Shown one piece after another: positions 8,997 to 16,524 of a DNA stretch of 64,000 bases (position 1 is its first letter; each line of letters opens with the position of its first letter). The position numbers were made by a program, and so were the translations under genes. Source of the stretch: Algibacter sp. L1A34 (lineage in GTDB: Bacteria > Bacteroidota > Bacteroidia > Flavobacteriales > Flavobacteriaceae); the NCBI RefSeq assembly GCF_009796805.1, contig NZ_CP047029.1, positions 3,796,001 through 3,860,000 on the forward strand, given 5' to 3'. Below the pieces are notes generated by a model, which saw only the letters and a program-made list of their open reading frames with translations, searched no databases and was not told the origin of the DNA.

Positions 8997-9580
8997 TGGC
9001 TAAACTTCAAAAAAGCATAGATAAGCGTAATGCACTTATAAAAGCTACAATAGAGCTTGTAAACAACGATGGTTTCCATGCTACACCTATGAGTAAAATA
9101 GCTAAAATGGCAAAGGTATCGCCTGCTACTATTTATCTATATTTTGAAAACAAGCAGGATTTAGTAAACCAAACCTATGTAGACGTTAAAGCAGAATATA
9201 CCAAATATGCATTTGAAACTTATGATGAAAGTATGCCTGTTGAAGCTGGTTTCGAATTAATATGGAAGCGCATAGCCGATTTTAAACTAAAAGAGTGCGA
9301 ACACGCAATGTTTTTAGCACAATGTGATAATACACCCATGATTGATGAAACAAGCAGACAGGAAGGTATTAAACACTTACAGCCTCTACTCGACCTTTGG
9401 GAACGCGGTAGAAAGGAAGGCGTTATAAAACCACTATCAGATTATCTTTTATATGCCTATGCTATAAATCCGTTATCATTTTTAATGATGACTCAAAAAC
9501 GTGGTGCATTTCAATTAAATAAAACACATTTAGAAGAGGCTTATCAATCGGCTTGGAACAGTATAAAATTTTGTAAATAG
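8996..9580 (+). CDS. TetR/AcrR family transcriptional regulator
   Basis: A 194-residue regulator. The N-terminal helix-turn-helix lies at about residues 8-53 and reads ALIKATIELVNNDGFHATPMSK... with the recognition part VSPATIYLYFENKQDL. The C-terminal ligand-binding half resembles no drug regulator that I can name. It is second in an operon of redox enzymes, with a perfect palindrome in the promoter at 8581-8594, so it most likely represses its own operon and is released by an electrophile or aldehyde. The start is set by overlap with the preceding stop. Confidence 0.9.
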   Translation: MAKLQKSIDKRNALIKATIELVNNDGFHATPMSKIAKMAKVSPATIYLYFENKQDLVNQTYVDVKAEYTKYAFETYDESMPVEAGFELIWKRIADFKLKECEHAMFLAQCDNTPMIDETSRQEGIKHLQPLLDLWERGRKEGVIKPLSDYLLYAYAINPLSFLMMTQKRGAFQLNKTHLEEAYQSAWNSIKFCK

Positions 9581-9581
9581 C

Positions 9582-10247
9582 ATGAAAAAAACAGCAATTA
9601 TATTAGGTGCAACCGGTTTAACCGGAAGTATAATTCTTCAAAAATTGATTGAAGATGATAGATATGATAGCATTAAACTGTTTTCTCGTTCTAAAATTGA
9701 AGGTTTACCAAGTATTGTAACACAATTTACTGGTAATCTTTTAAAATTGGATGAATTTAAAGGAGATTTTACAGCAAACGAGGTGTATTGTTGCATTGGC
9801 ACAACAGCAAAAAAAACACCAGATAAAACGCTTTATAAACAAATAGATTATGGTATTCCTGTAGCGGCCGCAACTCTTTCAAAACAAAATAACATACCCT
9901 CTTTTTTAGTAATTTCAGCAATGGGTGCTAATAAAAACAGTAAAGTATTTTACAACAAAACAAAAGGAGAAATGGAACACGATGTGTTGCAACAAAACAT
10001 AAAAAACACTTTTATTTTGAGACCATCTTTAATTGGTGGCGAAAGAAAAGAGCGCAGACTATTAGAAAAAATGGGGCTGGCTATTTTCCAAGTCATTGAA
10101 CCCTTATTTATAGGGAAATTAAAACAATACAAAGTTATAAATGCTGAAAGTATAGCGCAAGCAATGATAAATTTAGCGAACAGTACAAGTCATGCCGAAG
10201 TCATTATTACTTCAAACGATATAAAACAAATTTCAATAAATAACTAA
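9582..10247 (+). CDS. NAD(P)-binding atypical short-chain dehydrogenase (NmrA/HTATIP2-like)
   Basis: A 221-residue Rossmann-fold protein. The nucleotide-binding loop is at the N-terminus (ILGATGLTGSIIL). The conserved middle section contains VYCCIGTTAKKTPDK and the LVISAMGAN strand, and the segment YNKTKGEME supplies the Tyr-Lys pair of the family. This matches the HTATIP2/Yma-type oxidoreductase group, whose substrates are largely unknown. It starts 1 base after the TetR stop codon and is part of the same operon. Confidence 0.82.
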   Translation: MKKTAIILGATGLTGSIILQKLIEDDRYDSIKLFSRSKIEGLPSIVTQFTGNLLKLDEFKGDFTANEVYCCIGTTAKKTPDKTLYKQIDYGIPVAAATLSKQNNIPSFLVISAMGANKNSKVFYNKTKGEMEHDVLQQNIKNTFILRPSLIGGERKERRLLEKMGLAIFQVIEPLFIGKLKQYKVINAESIAQAMINLANSTSHAEVIITSNDIKQISINN

Positions 10248-10264
10248 AAGAAAAATTTAATCAC

Positions 10265-10897
10265 ATGGAATTATTAGACAAATTAAAATGGAGATATGCT
10301 GCAAAAGCAATGAATGGAAAAAAAGTTTCAGAAGACAAAATACAACGTATTCTAGAAGCTGCTCGTTTAGCTCCAACATCGAGTGGATTGCAACCATTTG
10401 AAATTTTTGTTATTAAAAATCAAGATATAAAGGAACAAATTAAACCTATAGCTTGGAATCAATCTGTAATTACAGACTGCTCTCACCTACTCGTTTTTGC
10501 TGCTTGGGATACATACACAGCAGATAGAATTAACCACATGTTCGATTTAACAAACAAAATTCGTGGTTTCGAAAACAAAGGTTGGGAAGATTATCGCCAA
10601 ATGTTATTAAATTCTTACCCTCAAAAAGATGCGGAAGAGAACTTTAATCACGCGGCAAAACAAGCTTATATAGCTTTTGCAGAGGCGCTAACTGCTGCAG
10701 CTTTCGAAGGTGTAGATGCTACGCCATTAGAAGGTTTTGATCCTGCTGCTGTAGATAAAATTTTAGGCTTACGCGAAAAAGGACTACGTAGTGCGGTTTT
10801 ATTGCCTCTTGGTTATAGAAAGGACGATGCAGATTGGTTAGTAAATCTTGTAAAGGTTAGAAAACCTATGGAAGAATTAGTAACAGTAATAGACTAA
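10265..10897 (+). CDS. Nitroreductase family NAD(P)H-dependent oxidoreductase
   Basis: A 210-residue FMN enzyme of the NfsB/Frm2-like nitroreductase family. Conserved features are the start ELLDKLKWRYAAKAMNG, the FMN-contact stretch ARLAPTSSGLQPF and the late glycine-rich GLREKGLRSAVLLPLGYR. Such enzymes reduce nitro compounds, quinones and other electrophiles with NAD(P)H. It lies 17 bp after the preceding gene and 10 bp before the next, within the TetR operon, which supports a role in electrophile removal. Confidence 0.9.
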   Translation: MELLDKLKWRYAAKAMNGKKVSEDKIQRILEAARLAPTSSGLQPFEIFVIKNQDIKEQIKPIAWNQSVITDCSHLLVFAAWDTYTADRINHMFDLTNKIRGFENKGWEDYRQMLLNSYPQKDAEENFNHAAKQAYIAFAEALTAAAFEGVDATPLEGFDPAAVDKILGLREKGLRSAVLLPLGYRKDDADWLVNLVKVRKPMEELVTVID

Positions 10898-10907
10898 AAA
10901 TAAAATT

Positions 10908-11906
10908 ATGGAAAAGACCATTTTATTAAAAAATAGACCGCAAGGGAAACCTTCAATTTCAGATTTTGAATTTGTAACAGAGGATTCTAATTTAAATATT
11001 AAGGACGGCGAATTGCTTTTAGAAACCACTTACGTTTCTGTAGATCCTTATTTAAGAGGTCGTATGAGCGATGCTAAATCTTACGTTCCTCCTTTTGAAT
11101 TAAATAAACCCATTCAGTCTGGTGTTGTTGCCAAAGTAATTGCATCTAAAAATAAGAATTTTGCGGAAGGCGATTTTGTTTCGGGCATGTTAAGCTGGAA
11201 AACAAAACAGATTTCCAACGGTGAAAATTTGCTTAAAGTAGATGGCTCTAAAGCTCCATTAAGCACATATTTAGGTGTTTTAGGAATGACAGGTTTAACG
11301 GCGTATTTAGGTTTAAACGAAATTGGAAAACCTAAAGCAGGAGAAACACTTGTAGTTTCTGGAGCTGCTGGAGCGGTTGGTTCTGTTGTTGGGCAAATAG
11401 GAAAAATTCTTGGCCTTAAAGTGATTGGAATTGCTGGTACAGATGAAAAAATAGAAATGCTAAAAACTAAGTTTGGTTTCGATGCTGGTATCAATTACAA
11501 CACAAGCAAAGACATTCAAGCTGATATTAAAAAAGCAGCGCCAAATGGTGTAGATATTTATTTTGACAATGTTGGCGGTCCAATATCCGATGCAGTGCTA
11601 TTCAACATTAACCGCTTTGCTAGAACAATTATTTGTGGTGCCATCTCTGTTTACAACAACACAGAAACACCAAGAAGTGTAAGCGTACAACCATTTTTGG
11701 TTAAAAACAGTGCCTTAATGCAAGGATTTATTGTTTCTAATTATGCTGAAAAATTTCCAGAAGCCATGAAACATTTATCAGGTTGGTTATCTGAAGAAAA
11801 ATTAACATATACAGAAACTATTGGTGAAGGTTTTGATAATATTCCAAATGCTTTTATCGATTTATTTGAAGGTAAAAACAAAGGAAAAATGATAGTGAAA
11901 ATATAA
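10908..11906 (+). CDS. NADP-dependent oxidoreductase of the MDR leukotriene-B4/CurA type
   Basis: A 332-residue zinc-independent medium-chain reductase. The substrate-domain motif VDPYLRGRMSD near residue 45 and the nucleotide-binding stretch SGAAGAVGSVVGQIGK near residue 150 place it in the CurA/prostaglandin-reductase branch. That branch saturates alpha,beta-unsaturated aldehydes and ketones with NADPH. No zinc ligands are present, as expected. It is the fifth gene of the TetR operon, beside a nitroreductase and an aldehyde-reducing alcohol dehydrogenase. Confidence 0.9.
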   Translation: MEKTILLKNRPQGKPSISDFEFVTEDSNLNIKDGELLLETTYVSVDPYLRGRMSDAKSYVPPFELNKPIQSGVVAKVIASKNKNFAEGDFVSGMLSWKTKQISNGENLLKVDGSKAPLSTYLGVLGMTGLTAYLGLNEIGKPKAGETLVVSGAAGAVGSVVGQIGKILGLKVIGIAGTDEKIEMLKTKFGFDAGINYNTSKDIQADIKKAAPNGVDIYFDNVGGPISDAVLFNINRFARTIICGAISVYNNTETPRSVSVQPFLVKNSALMQGFIVSNYAEKFPEAMKHLSGWLSEEKLTYTETIGEGFDNIPNAFIDLFEGKNKGKMIVKI

Positions 11907-11926
11907 TAAATTAAAAGAGAAAGAAG

Positions 11927-13087
11927 ATGAACAATTTTGAATTTAAAAACCCAACTAAAATTATATTTGGAAAAGGTTCTATTGAAAAATTAGAAAATGA
12001 AATTCCTAAAGACGCCAAAGTATTATTACTTTATGGCGGTGGAAGTATTAAGAAAAATGGTATTTACGACCAAGTTAAAAAAGCTTTGACAAAAGTAGAT
12101 GTTACTGAGTTTGGAGGTATTCCTGCCAACCCAGAATATGCCACTTTATTGGAAGCATTAAAAGTGATTAAAGAGAAAAAAATCACTTATTTATTAGCTG
12201 TAGGCGGTGGCTCTGTAATAGATGGTACCAAATTTTTATCTGCTGCTGCTTTATTTAAAGGTGATACGCCTTGGGATATTTTAACCGAAAAAATTAGAAC
12301 AGAAAAAGGTATGCCTTTTGGAACTGTTTTAACCTTACCAGCAACAGGATCGGAAATGAATTCTGGTGCCGTAATTACAAGAGCAGAAACCAAGGAAAAA
12401 TTAGGCATGGGTGGTCCAGGCTTATTCCCTGAGTTCTCTATTTTAGATCCTCAAGTGGTTGCTTCTATTCCAGAACGCCAATTGGCAAATGGATTAATGG
12501 ATTCTTTTACACATGTTTTAGAACAATACATGACGTACCCCGTTGGTGCATTATTACAAGATCGTTTTGCAGAAAGCATTTTACAAACCATAATTGAGGT
12601 GGCTCCAAAAGTGATAAAAGATCCTACAGATTACCAAGCAGCAGCTAACTTTATGTGGAGTTGTACGATGGCCTTAAACGGATTAATCCAAAAAGGCGTT
12701 CCTGGAGATTGGGCTGTGCACGCTATGGGACACGAGTTAACCGCTTTATTCGGTATCGATCATGCACGAACTTTAGCTGTAATTACACCAAGCCATTACA
12801 AGTATAATTTTGAAGCTAAAAAAGAAAAATTAGCACAGTATGGTGAACGCGTTTGGAATATTACAGAAGGTAGTGTAGACGATAAAGCGTATGCTGCTAT
12901 CGAGAAAACAGTCGGCTTTTTCCACAAATTGGGTATAGACACGAAATTATCTGATTACACAAAAGATTACGAAGGCACTGCCGAAAAAATCTCTAAACGT
13001 TTTACAGATCGTGGGTGGTTAGGTTTAGGAGAACACCAAAATTTATCGCCAGATAAGGTTGAGAAAATTGTTAAAATGGCTTACTAA
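11927..13087 (+). CDS. Iron-containing alcohol dehydrogenase (YqhD-like)
   Basis: A 386-residue group III alcohol dehydrogenase. The N-terminal dinucleotide domain has LAVGGGSVIDGTKF near residue 90. The C-terminal metal domain shows GLMDSFTHVLEQY and AMGHELTALFGIDHARTLAV, which hold the Asp and three His ligands of the divalent metal. The closest well-known relatives (YqhD, butanol dehydrogenases) reduce short aldehydes, including lipid-peroxidation products, with NADPH. Position in the TetR operon next to an enone reductase fits aldehyde detoxification. Confidence 0.92.
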   Translation: MNNFEFKNPTKIIFGKGSIEKLENEIPKDAKVLLLYGGGSIKKNGIYDQVKKALTKVDVTEFGGIPANPEYATLLEALKVIKEKKITYLLAVGGGSVIDGTKFLSAAALFKGDTPWDILTEKIRTEKGMPFGTVLTLPATGSEMNSGAVITRAETKEKLGMGGPGLFPEFSILDPQVVASIPERQLANGLMDSFTHVLEQYMTYPVGALLQDRFAESILQTIIEVAPKVIKDPTDYQAAANFMWSCTMALNGLIQKGVPGDWAVHAMGHELTALFGIDHARTLAVITPSHYKYNFEAKKEKLAQYGERVWNITEGSVDDKAYAAIEKTVGFFHKLGIDTKLSDYTKDYEGTAEKISKRFTDRGWLGLGEHQNLSPDKVEKIVKMAY

Positions 13088-13095
13088 TTTTTTAT

Positions 13096-13902
13096 ATGAA
13101 ATCAATTAAAACCTTAGCATTAGCGCTAACTATCATTACAGCATCTAGTTGTAATGAAACAAAAAAAGAAACAGTTTCTGAAAGCGTTTCAGAAGTAAAA
13201 ACAGAATTAAAAAAAGATAAAGACATGAAAATATTATTTGTATTAACATCTCACGATAAATTAGGAGATACAGGAAAAAAAACAGGATTTTGGGTAGAGG
13301 AATTTGCTAGCCCATATTATACTTTATTAGATAAAGGTGCAGAAATTATAATTGCAACACCAAAAGGTGGCGCTGCTCCTATAGATCCAAGTAGTGATTC
13401 TCCAGATGCAGCAACAGCATCTACAGATCGTTATAATAAAGATGCCGATGCTAAATCTAAAATTGCAAATACAAAGGTATTAGCAGATATGAATCCAGAC
13501 GATTTTGATGCTGTATTTTATCCAGGTGGTCATGGTCCATTATGGGATTTAACCAACGATAAAGTATCTGTAGCGTTAATAGAAAAATTCGATCGTCAAG
13601 AAAAACCAATTGCATTTGTATGTCACGCACCTGCCGTATTGAAAGATGTTAAAAATGCCGATGGAACGGCCCTAGTTAAAGGTAAAAAAATAACAGGATT
13701 CTCTAATAAAGAAGAAGCTGCTGTTGGGTTAACTGCTGTTGTGCCATTATTATTAGAAAATATGCTTATTGAAAGTGGTGCATTTTATTCTAATGGGGAT
13801 AACTGGGCTCCTTATGCTGTGCAAGATGGTAATTTAATTACGGGTCAAAACCCAGCATCATCTGAGTTAGTTGCTGAAAAATTATTAGAGAGTTTAAAAT
13901 AA
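13096..13902 (+). CDS. DJ-1/PfpI family protein (Hsp31-like) with lipoprotein signal
   Basis: A 268-residue type 1 glutamine amidotransferase-like protein. The nucleophile elbow FVCHAPAVL is present, with an upstream FYPGGHGPLWDL segment. It resembles the Hsp31/YhbO glyoxalase group that removes methylglyoxal. Unusually, the N-terminus MKSIKTLALALTIITASSC reads as a lipoprotein signal followed by a charged linker, and the domain itself begins at an internal MKILFVLTSHDK (13228). It is therefore either exported and lipid-anchored, or translated from the internal start as a cytosolic protein. It is the last gene of the TetR operon and is followed by a strong terminator. Confidence 0.87.
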   Translation: MKSIKTLALALTIITASSCNETKKETVSESVSEVKTELKKDKDMKILFVLTSHDKLGDTGKKTGFWVEEFASPYYTLLDKGAEIIIATPKGGAAPIDPSSDSPDAATASTDRYNKDADAKSKIANTKVLADMNPDDFDAVFYPGGHGPLWDLTNDKVSVALIEKFDRQEKPIAFVCHAPAVLKDVKNADGTALVKGKKITGFSNKEEAAVGLTAVVPLLLENMLIESGAFYSNGDNWAPYAVQDGNLITGQNPASSELVAEKLLESLK

Positions 13903-13923
13903 TTTAAGCATTTTATATTATTT

Positions 13924-13954
13924 AAAAGGTTGCCTATTTTGGGCAACCTTTTTT
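13924..13954 (+). terminator. Rho-independent terminator of the TetR operon
   Basis: AAGGTTGCC and GGCAACCTT form a perfect 9-bp stem with a 7-nt loop, followed by TTTT. It lies 22 bp after the last gene of the operon, in the plus direction. Confidence 0.88.
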
Positions 13955-14040
13955 CGTTTATAATTAGCCTGTTTTTGCACTTTATATTTCTGTTTTTATA
14001 GGAATAAAAAAATGGAGTTTTTAAATTATCTTTTTTTTTG

Positions 14041-14058
14041 ATTAAAATCGGTTTTAAT
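14041..14058. promoter_or_regulatory. Palindrome upstream of kinase copy 1
   Basis: ATTAAAA-TCGG-TTTTAAT is a 7-bp inverted repeat. The same outer core, ATTAAAA-N4-TTTTAAT, occurs at an equivalent place upstream of kinase copy 3 (18791-18824). The centre lies about 127 bp before the homologous start codon at 14177. It may be a shared operator; the binding protein is unknown. Confidence 0.5.
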
Positions 14059-14176
14059 GAATAGATTAGATAACAAAAATTAAATATATGCAAAACCATT
14101 CATATAAATCATTTCTCAAGTTATATTGAGATTGGCTTTTGTAAATTGTGCTAAAATTAGCTATTTATTATTGTTC

Positions 14177-16243
14177 ATGCCGCATATTTTTAAAACACAA
14201 TCCCCTAAAGTTCCCTATGCCTTTTTATCGATTATTTTTATTTTACTCTCCTATAACTTTACGGCATTCGCGCAAGAGGACATAAAGAAAGATTTACAAT
14301 CTAAAATTAAAATACTTCGGGAAACTCCCAATTTCAAAAAAGATACCACTTATATAAATTTATTGTTTGAGATGGGTAAACAATATCTCCAATATAATGT
14401 AGATAGTTTACTCATAGTTTCAAACGAATCCATTAAATTCAGTAAAGCTATTAAATACCCTAAAGGAGAAATACAAGGCTATTTAATTCAAGGTAATTAC
14501 TATTCTGATATAGGTGAAAAAGACCAAGCAATTGCATTTTTTTTAAAGGCACTTTCACAAGCAAAAGCCATTAATAATTTAGACCTATTACTACAATCTA
14601 AAGTTAAATTGGCAACAGAGTATAAATACAAAGAAGATTATGCCCATGCATTAAAAGAATATCTAGATGGTATTGAAATTGCTAAAAAAAATAACAAGAA
14701 CAAATGGTTATCCATTTGTTACATAAACATTTCTGTAATATATAATGTCCAAAAAGAAGAAAGCCAAGCAATCTTATTTTTAACGAAGGCCATGGAAATC
14801 AACAAAAAAGGTGATGATGATATATTAACAGCAAAAACCCTAGCTAATTTGGCTTCTTCCTATATTGAAATAGGAGATTTTAAAAGTGCTACTGATAATA
14901 TTAATGAAGCTATATCCATTTTTGAAGATGCTAAATTAGATTTATGGTTAACCTATATTTACGAATTAAAAGCAGCAATTTATCTAAAACAAGAGAAATT
15001 TAACGATGCCCTAATATGGTTAAAAAAAAGTGAAGTAATTCATAACGGTATTGATCAAACAAGATTCAAAATACCTTTATACACATTTTTAGCCAAAGCT
15101 TATTTGGGCCTTAAAAATTATGATGTAGCCGAAGCCTATGGTATAGCAGCTCTGGAAATATCAAAAAAACTAAGTGCCGTAGAAGAACGCGATATAACAT
15201 TAGAAGTTCTTTATAAAATCGAAAAAGATAATAAGCAACCTGAAAAAGCCCTTGCTTATTTAGAGGAATTAAAAGCGATTAGAGATACCATAAATAAAAA
15301 CAATAATATACAAGAACTAAGAATACTAAAATCTAACCTAGAATCGGTACAAGAAAAAGAACAATATATCTTAAAGAATGAGAAAAAGGACGCAAAACAA
15401 CTAAGCTATACTTATATTTCTGCGTTAATTATTTTGGCTTTTTCTATTATCATCATCATTCTTAAAAAGAACAATAAAACTCAAAATATTCTAAATAAAA
15501 AACTAATAGAAAATACCGAAGCATTAAAGAGAAATGAAGCTCGCTTAAATGATGCTAATAACACTAAAAACAAGCTTTTCTCTATTATTGCACACGATTT
15601 AAAAGGCCCTATTAATTCGTTTAAGAGTCTTTTCGATTTGTTTAATAAAAGTGAACTAACTACAACTGAGTTCATGGAATTTATGCCTCAAATAAGTGAA
15701 AATATAGATTCCATTGCTTTTACACTAAATAACTTATTAAGCTGGGGACAAACCCAAATGAATGGTTTAGTCACCAAACCGAATTATACAACCATTAAAA
15801 CTTTAGTAGACGAAAGTATTAAGCTGCTATCTAAACAAGCGGAAGCAAAATCTATAACAACAACAAATAATATAGATCTTAAGGTGATTACTTGGTGTGA
15901 TAAAAATCAAATCGATATTGTTATTCGTAATTTAATTAGCAATGCCGTTAAGTTTACCCGCAAACATGGAACGATAACCATTGATGCTTCAGAAAAATCT
16001 GGTTTTTGGGAAATAGTAGTTAAAGATAATGGTGTTGGCATGCGAGAAGACTATCAAATTAATCTTTTTAAAGAAGAAGAAACGGTTACATCTTATGGAA
16101 CTAATAATGAAAAAGGAACTGGTTTGGGAATTAGAGTTTGTAAAGAAATGGTAAAAATTAATGGAGGAACCATTTGGGTAGAAAGTGTATTAAACCAAGG
16201 CTCTTCTTTTTATTTTACTATTCCTAAAACTAAAAAACTTTAA
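14177..16243 (+). CDS. TPR-containing sensor histidine kinase, tandem copy 1
   Basis: A sensor kinase of 688 residues from the ATG at 14177. An in-frame ATG at 14126 would add 17 residues, but the paralogues align from MPHIFKTQSPK. Order of parts: an N-terminal signal/membrane segment (to ~35), a periplasmic region of tetratricopeptide repeats (~70-350), a coiled region, one membrane helix (~410-430), then the kinase. The H-box IIAHDLKGP carries the phosphoacceptor His473. The N-box RNLISNAVKFTR, G1 VKDNGVGM and G2 GTGLGIRV follow. No response regulator gene is adjacent. It is the first of four head-to-tail paralogues with indel-free alignment up to the C-terminus. Confidence 0.9.
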   Translation: MPHIFKTQSPKVPYAFLSIIFILLSYNFTAFAQEDIKKDLQSKIKILRETPNFKKDTTYINLLFEMGKQYLQYNVDSLLIVSNESIKFSKAIKYPKGEIQGYLIQGNYYSDIGEKDQAIAFFLKALSQAKAINNLDLLLQSKVKLATEYKYKEDYAHALKEYLDGIEIAKKNNKNKWLSICYINISVIYNVQKEESQAILFLTKAMEINKKGDDDILTAKTLANLASSYIEIGDFKSATDNINEAISIFEDAKLDLWLTYIYELKAAIYLKQEKFNDALIWLKKSEVIHNGIDQTRFKIPLYTFLAKAYLGLKNYDVAEAYGIAALEISKKLSAVEERDITLEVLYKIEKDNKQPEKALAYLEELKAIRDTINKNNNIQELRILKSNLESVQEKEQYILKNEKKDAKQLSYTYISALIILAFSIIIIILKKNNKTQNILNKKLIENTEALKRNEARLNDANNTKNKLFSIIAHDLKGPINSFKSLFDLFNKSELTTTEFMEFMPQISENIDSIAFTLNNLLSWGQTQMNGLVTKPNYTTIKTLVDESIKLLSKQAEAKSITTTNNIDLKVITWCDKNQIDIVIRNLISNAVKFTRKHGTITIDASEKSGFWEIVVKDNGVGMREDYQINLFKEEETVTSYGTNNEKGTGLGIRVCKEMVKINGGTIWVESVLNQGSSFYFTIPKTKKL

Positions 16244-16381
16244 TTTGAAATAAAAAGGTCCTTCATTTTAGACAGCCTTTTGTTTATTTAGAAATAGGCT
16301 ACTTTTTACCTTATATTCTCATTTTCTTCATCAATTCACATAAAATAAAAGCATTGTTTTTTTTTGCAAAAAATACACTTA

Positions 16382-16407
16382 ATCGATAAAAAATACACTT
16401 CATCGAT
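16382..16407. promoter_or_regulatory. Palindromic element upstream of kinase copy 2
   Basis: Two ATCGAT boxes (16382-16387 and 16402-16407) lie 14 bp apart. The 26-bp block aligns without gaps to the ATCGAT-N14-ATCGAT block before copy 3 (18795-18820), with most positions identical. The first box is part of a local 20-bp direct repeat (AAAAAATACACTT twice). The distance from the block to the -7 element is the same (49 bp) in both copies. Confidence 0.6.
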
Positions 16408-16455
16408 GTGATTGTTGAAAAAACACCCAATAACCGGTAAGAAATTGTGTGTAAA

Positions 16456-16463
16456 TAATTTTG
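16456..16463 (+). promoter_or_regulatory. -7 promoter element of kinase copy 2
   Basis: TAATTTTG matches TAnnTTTG. Its last base is 62 bp from the ATG at 16525, exactly the distance found for copy 3. Confidence 0.6.
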
Positions 16464-16524
16464 AATCCTATATTGCAGTAGGTATGTCTTAATTTATAAT
16501 ATAACAAACTATTTAGCATTTCTC

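Noticed and set aside
14126-14176. Upstream start for kinase copy 1
   Set aside because: The paralogues align from 14177, which also places the phosphoacceptor at His473 as in the other copies.
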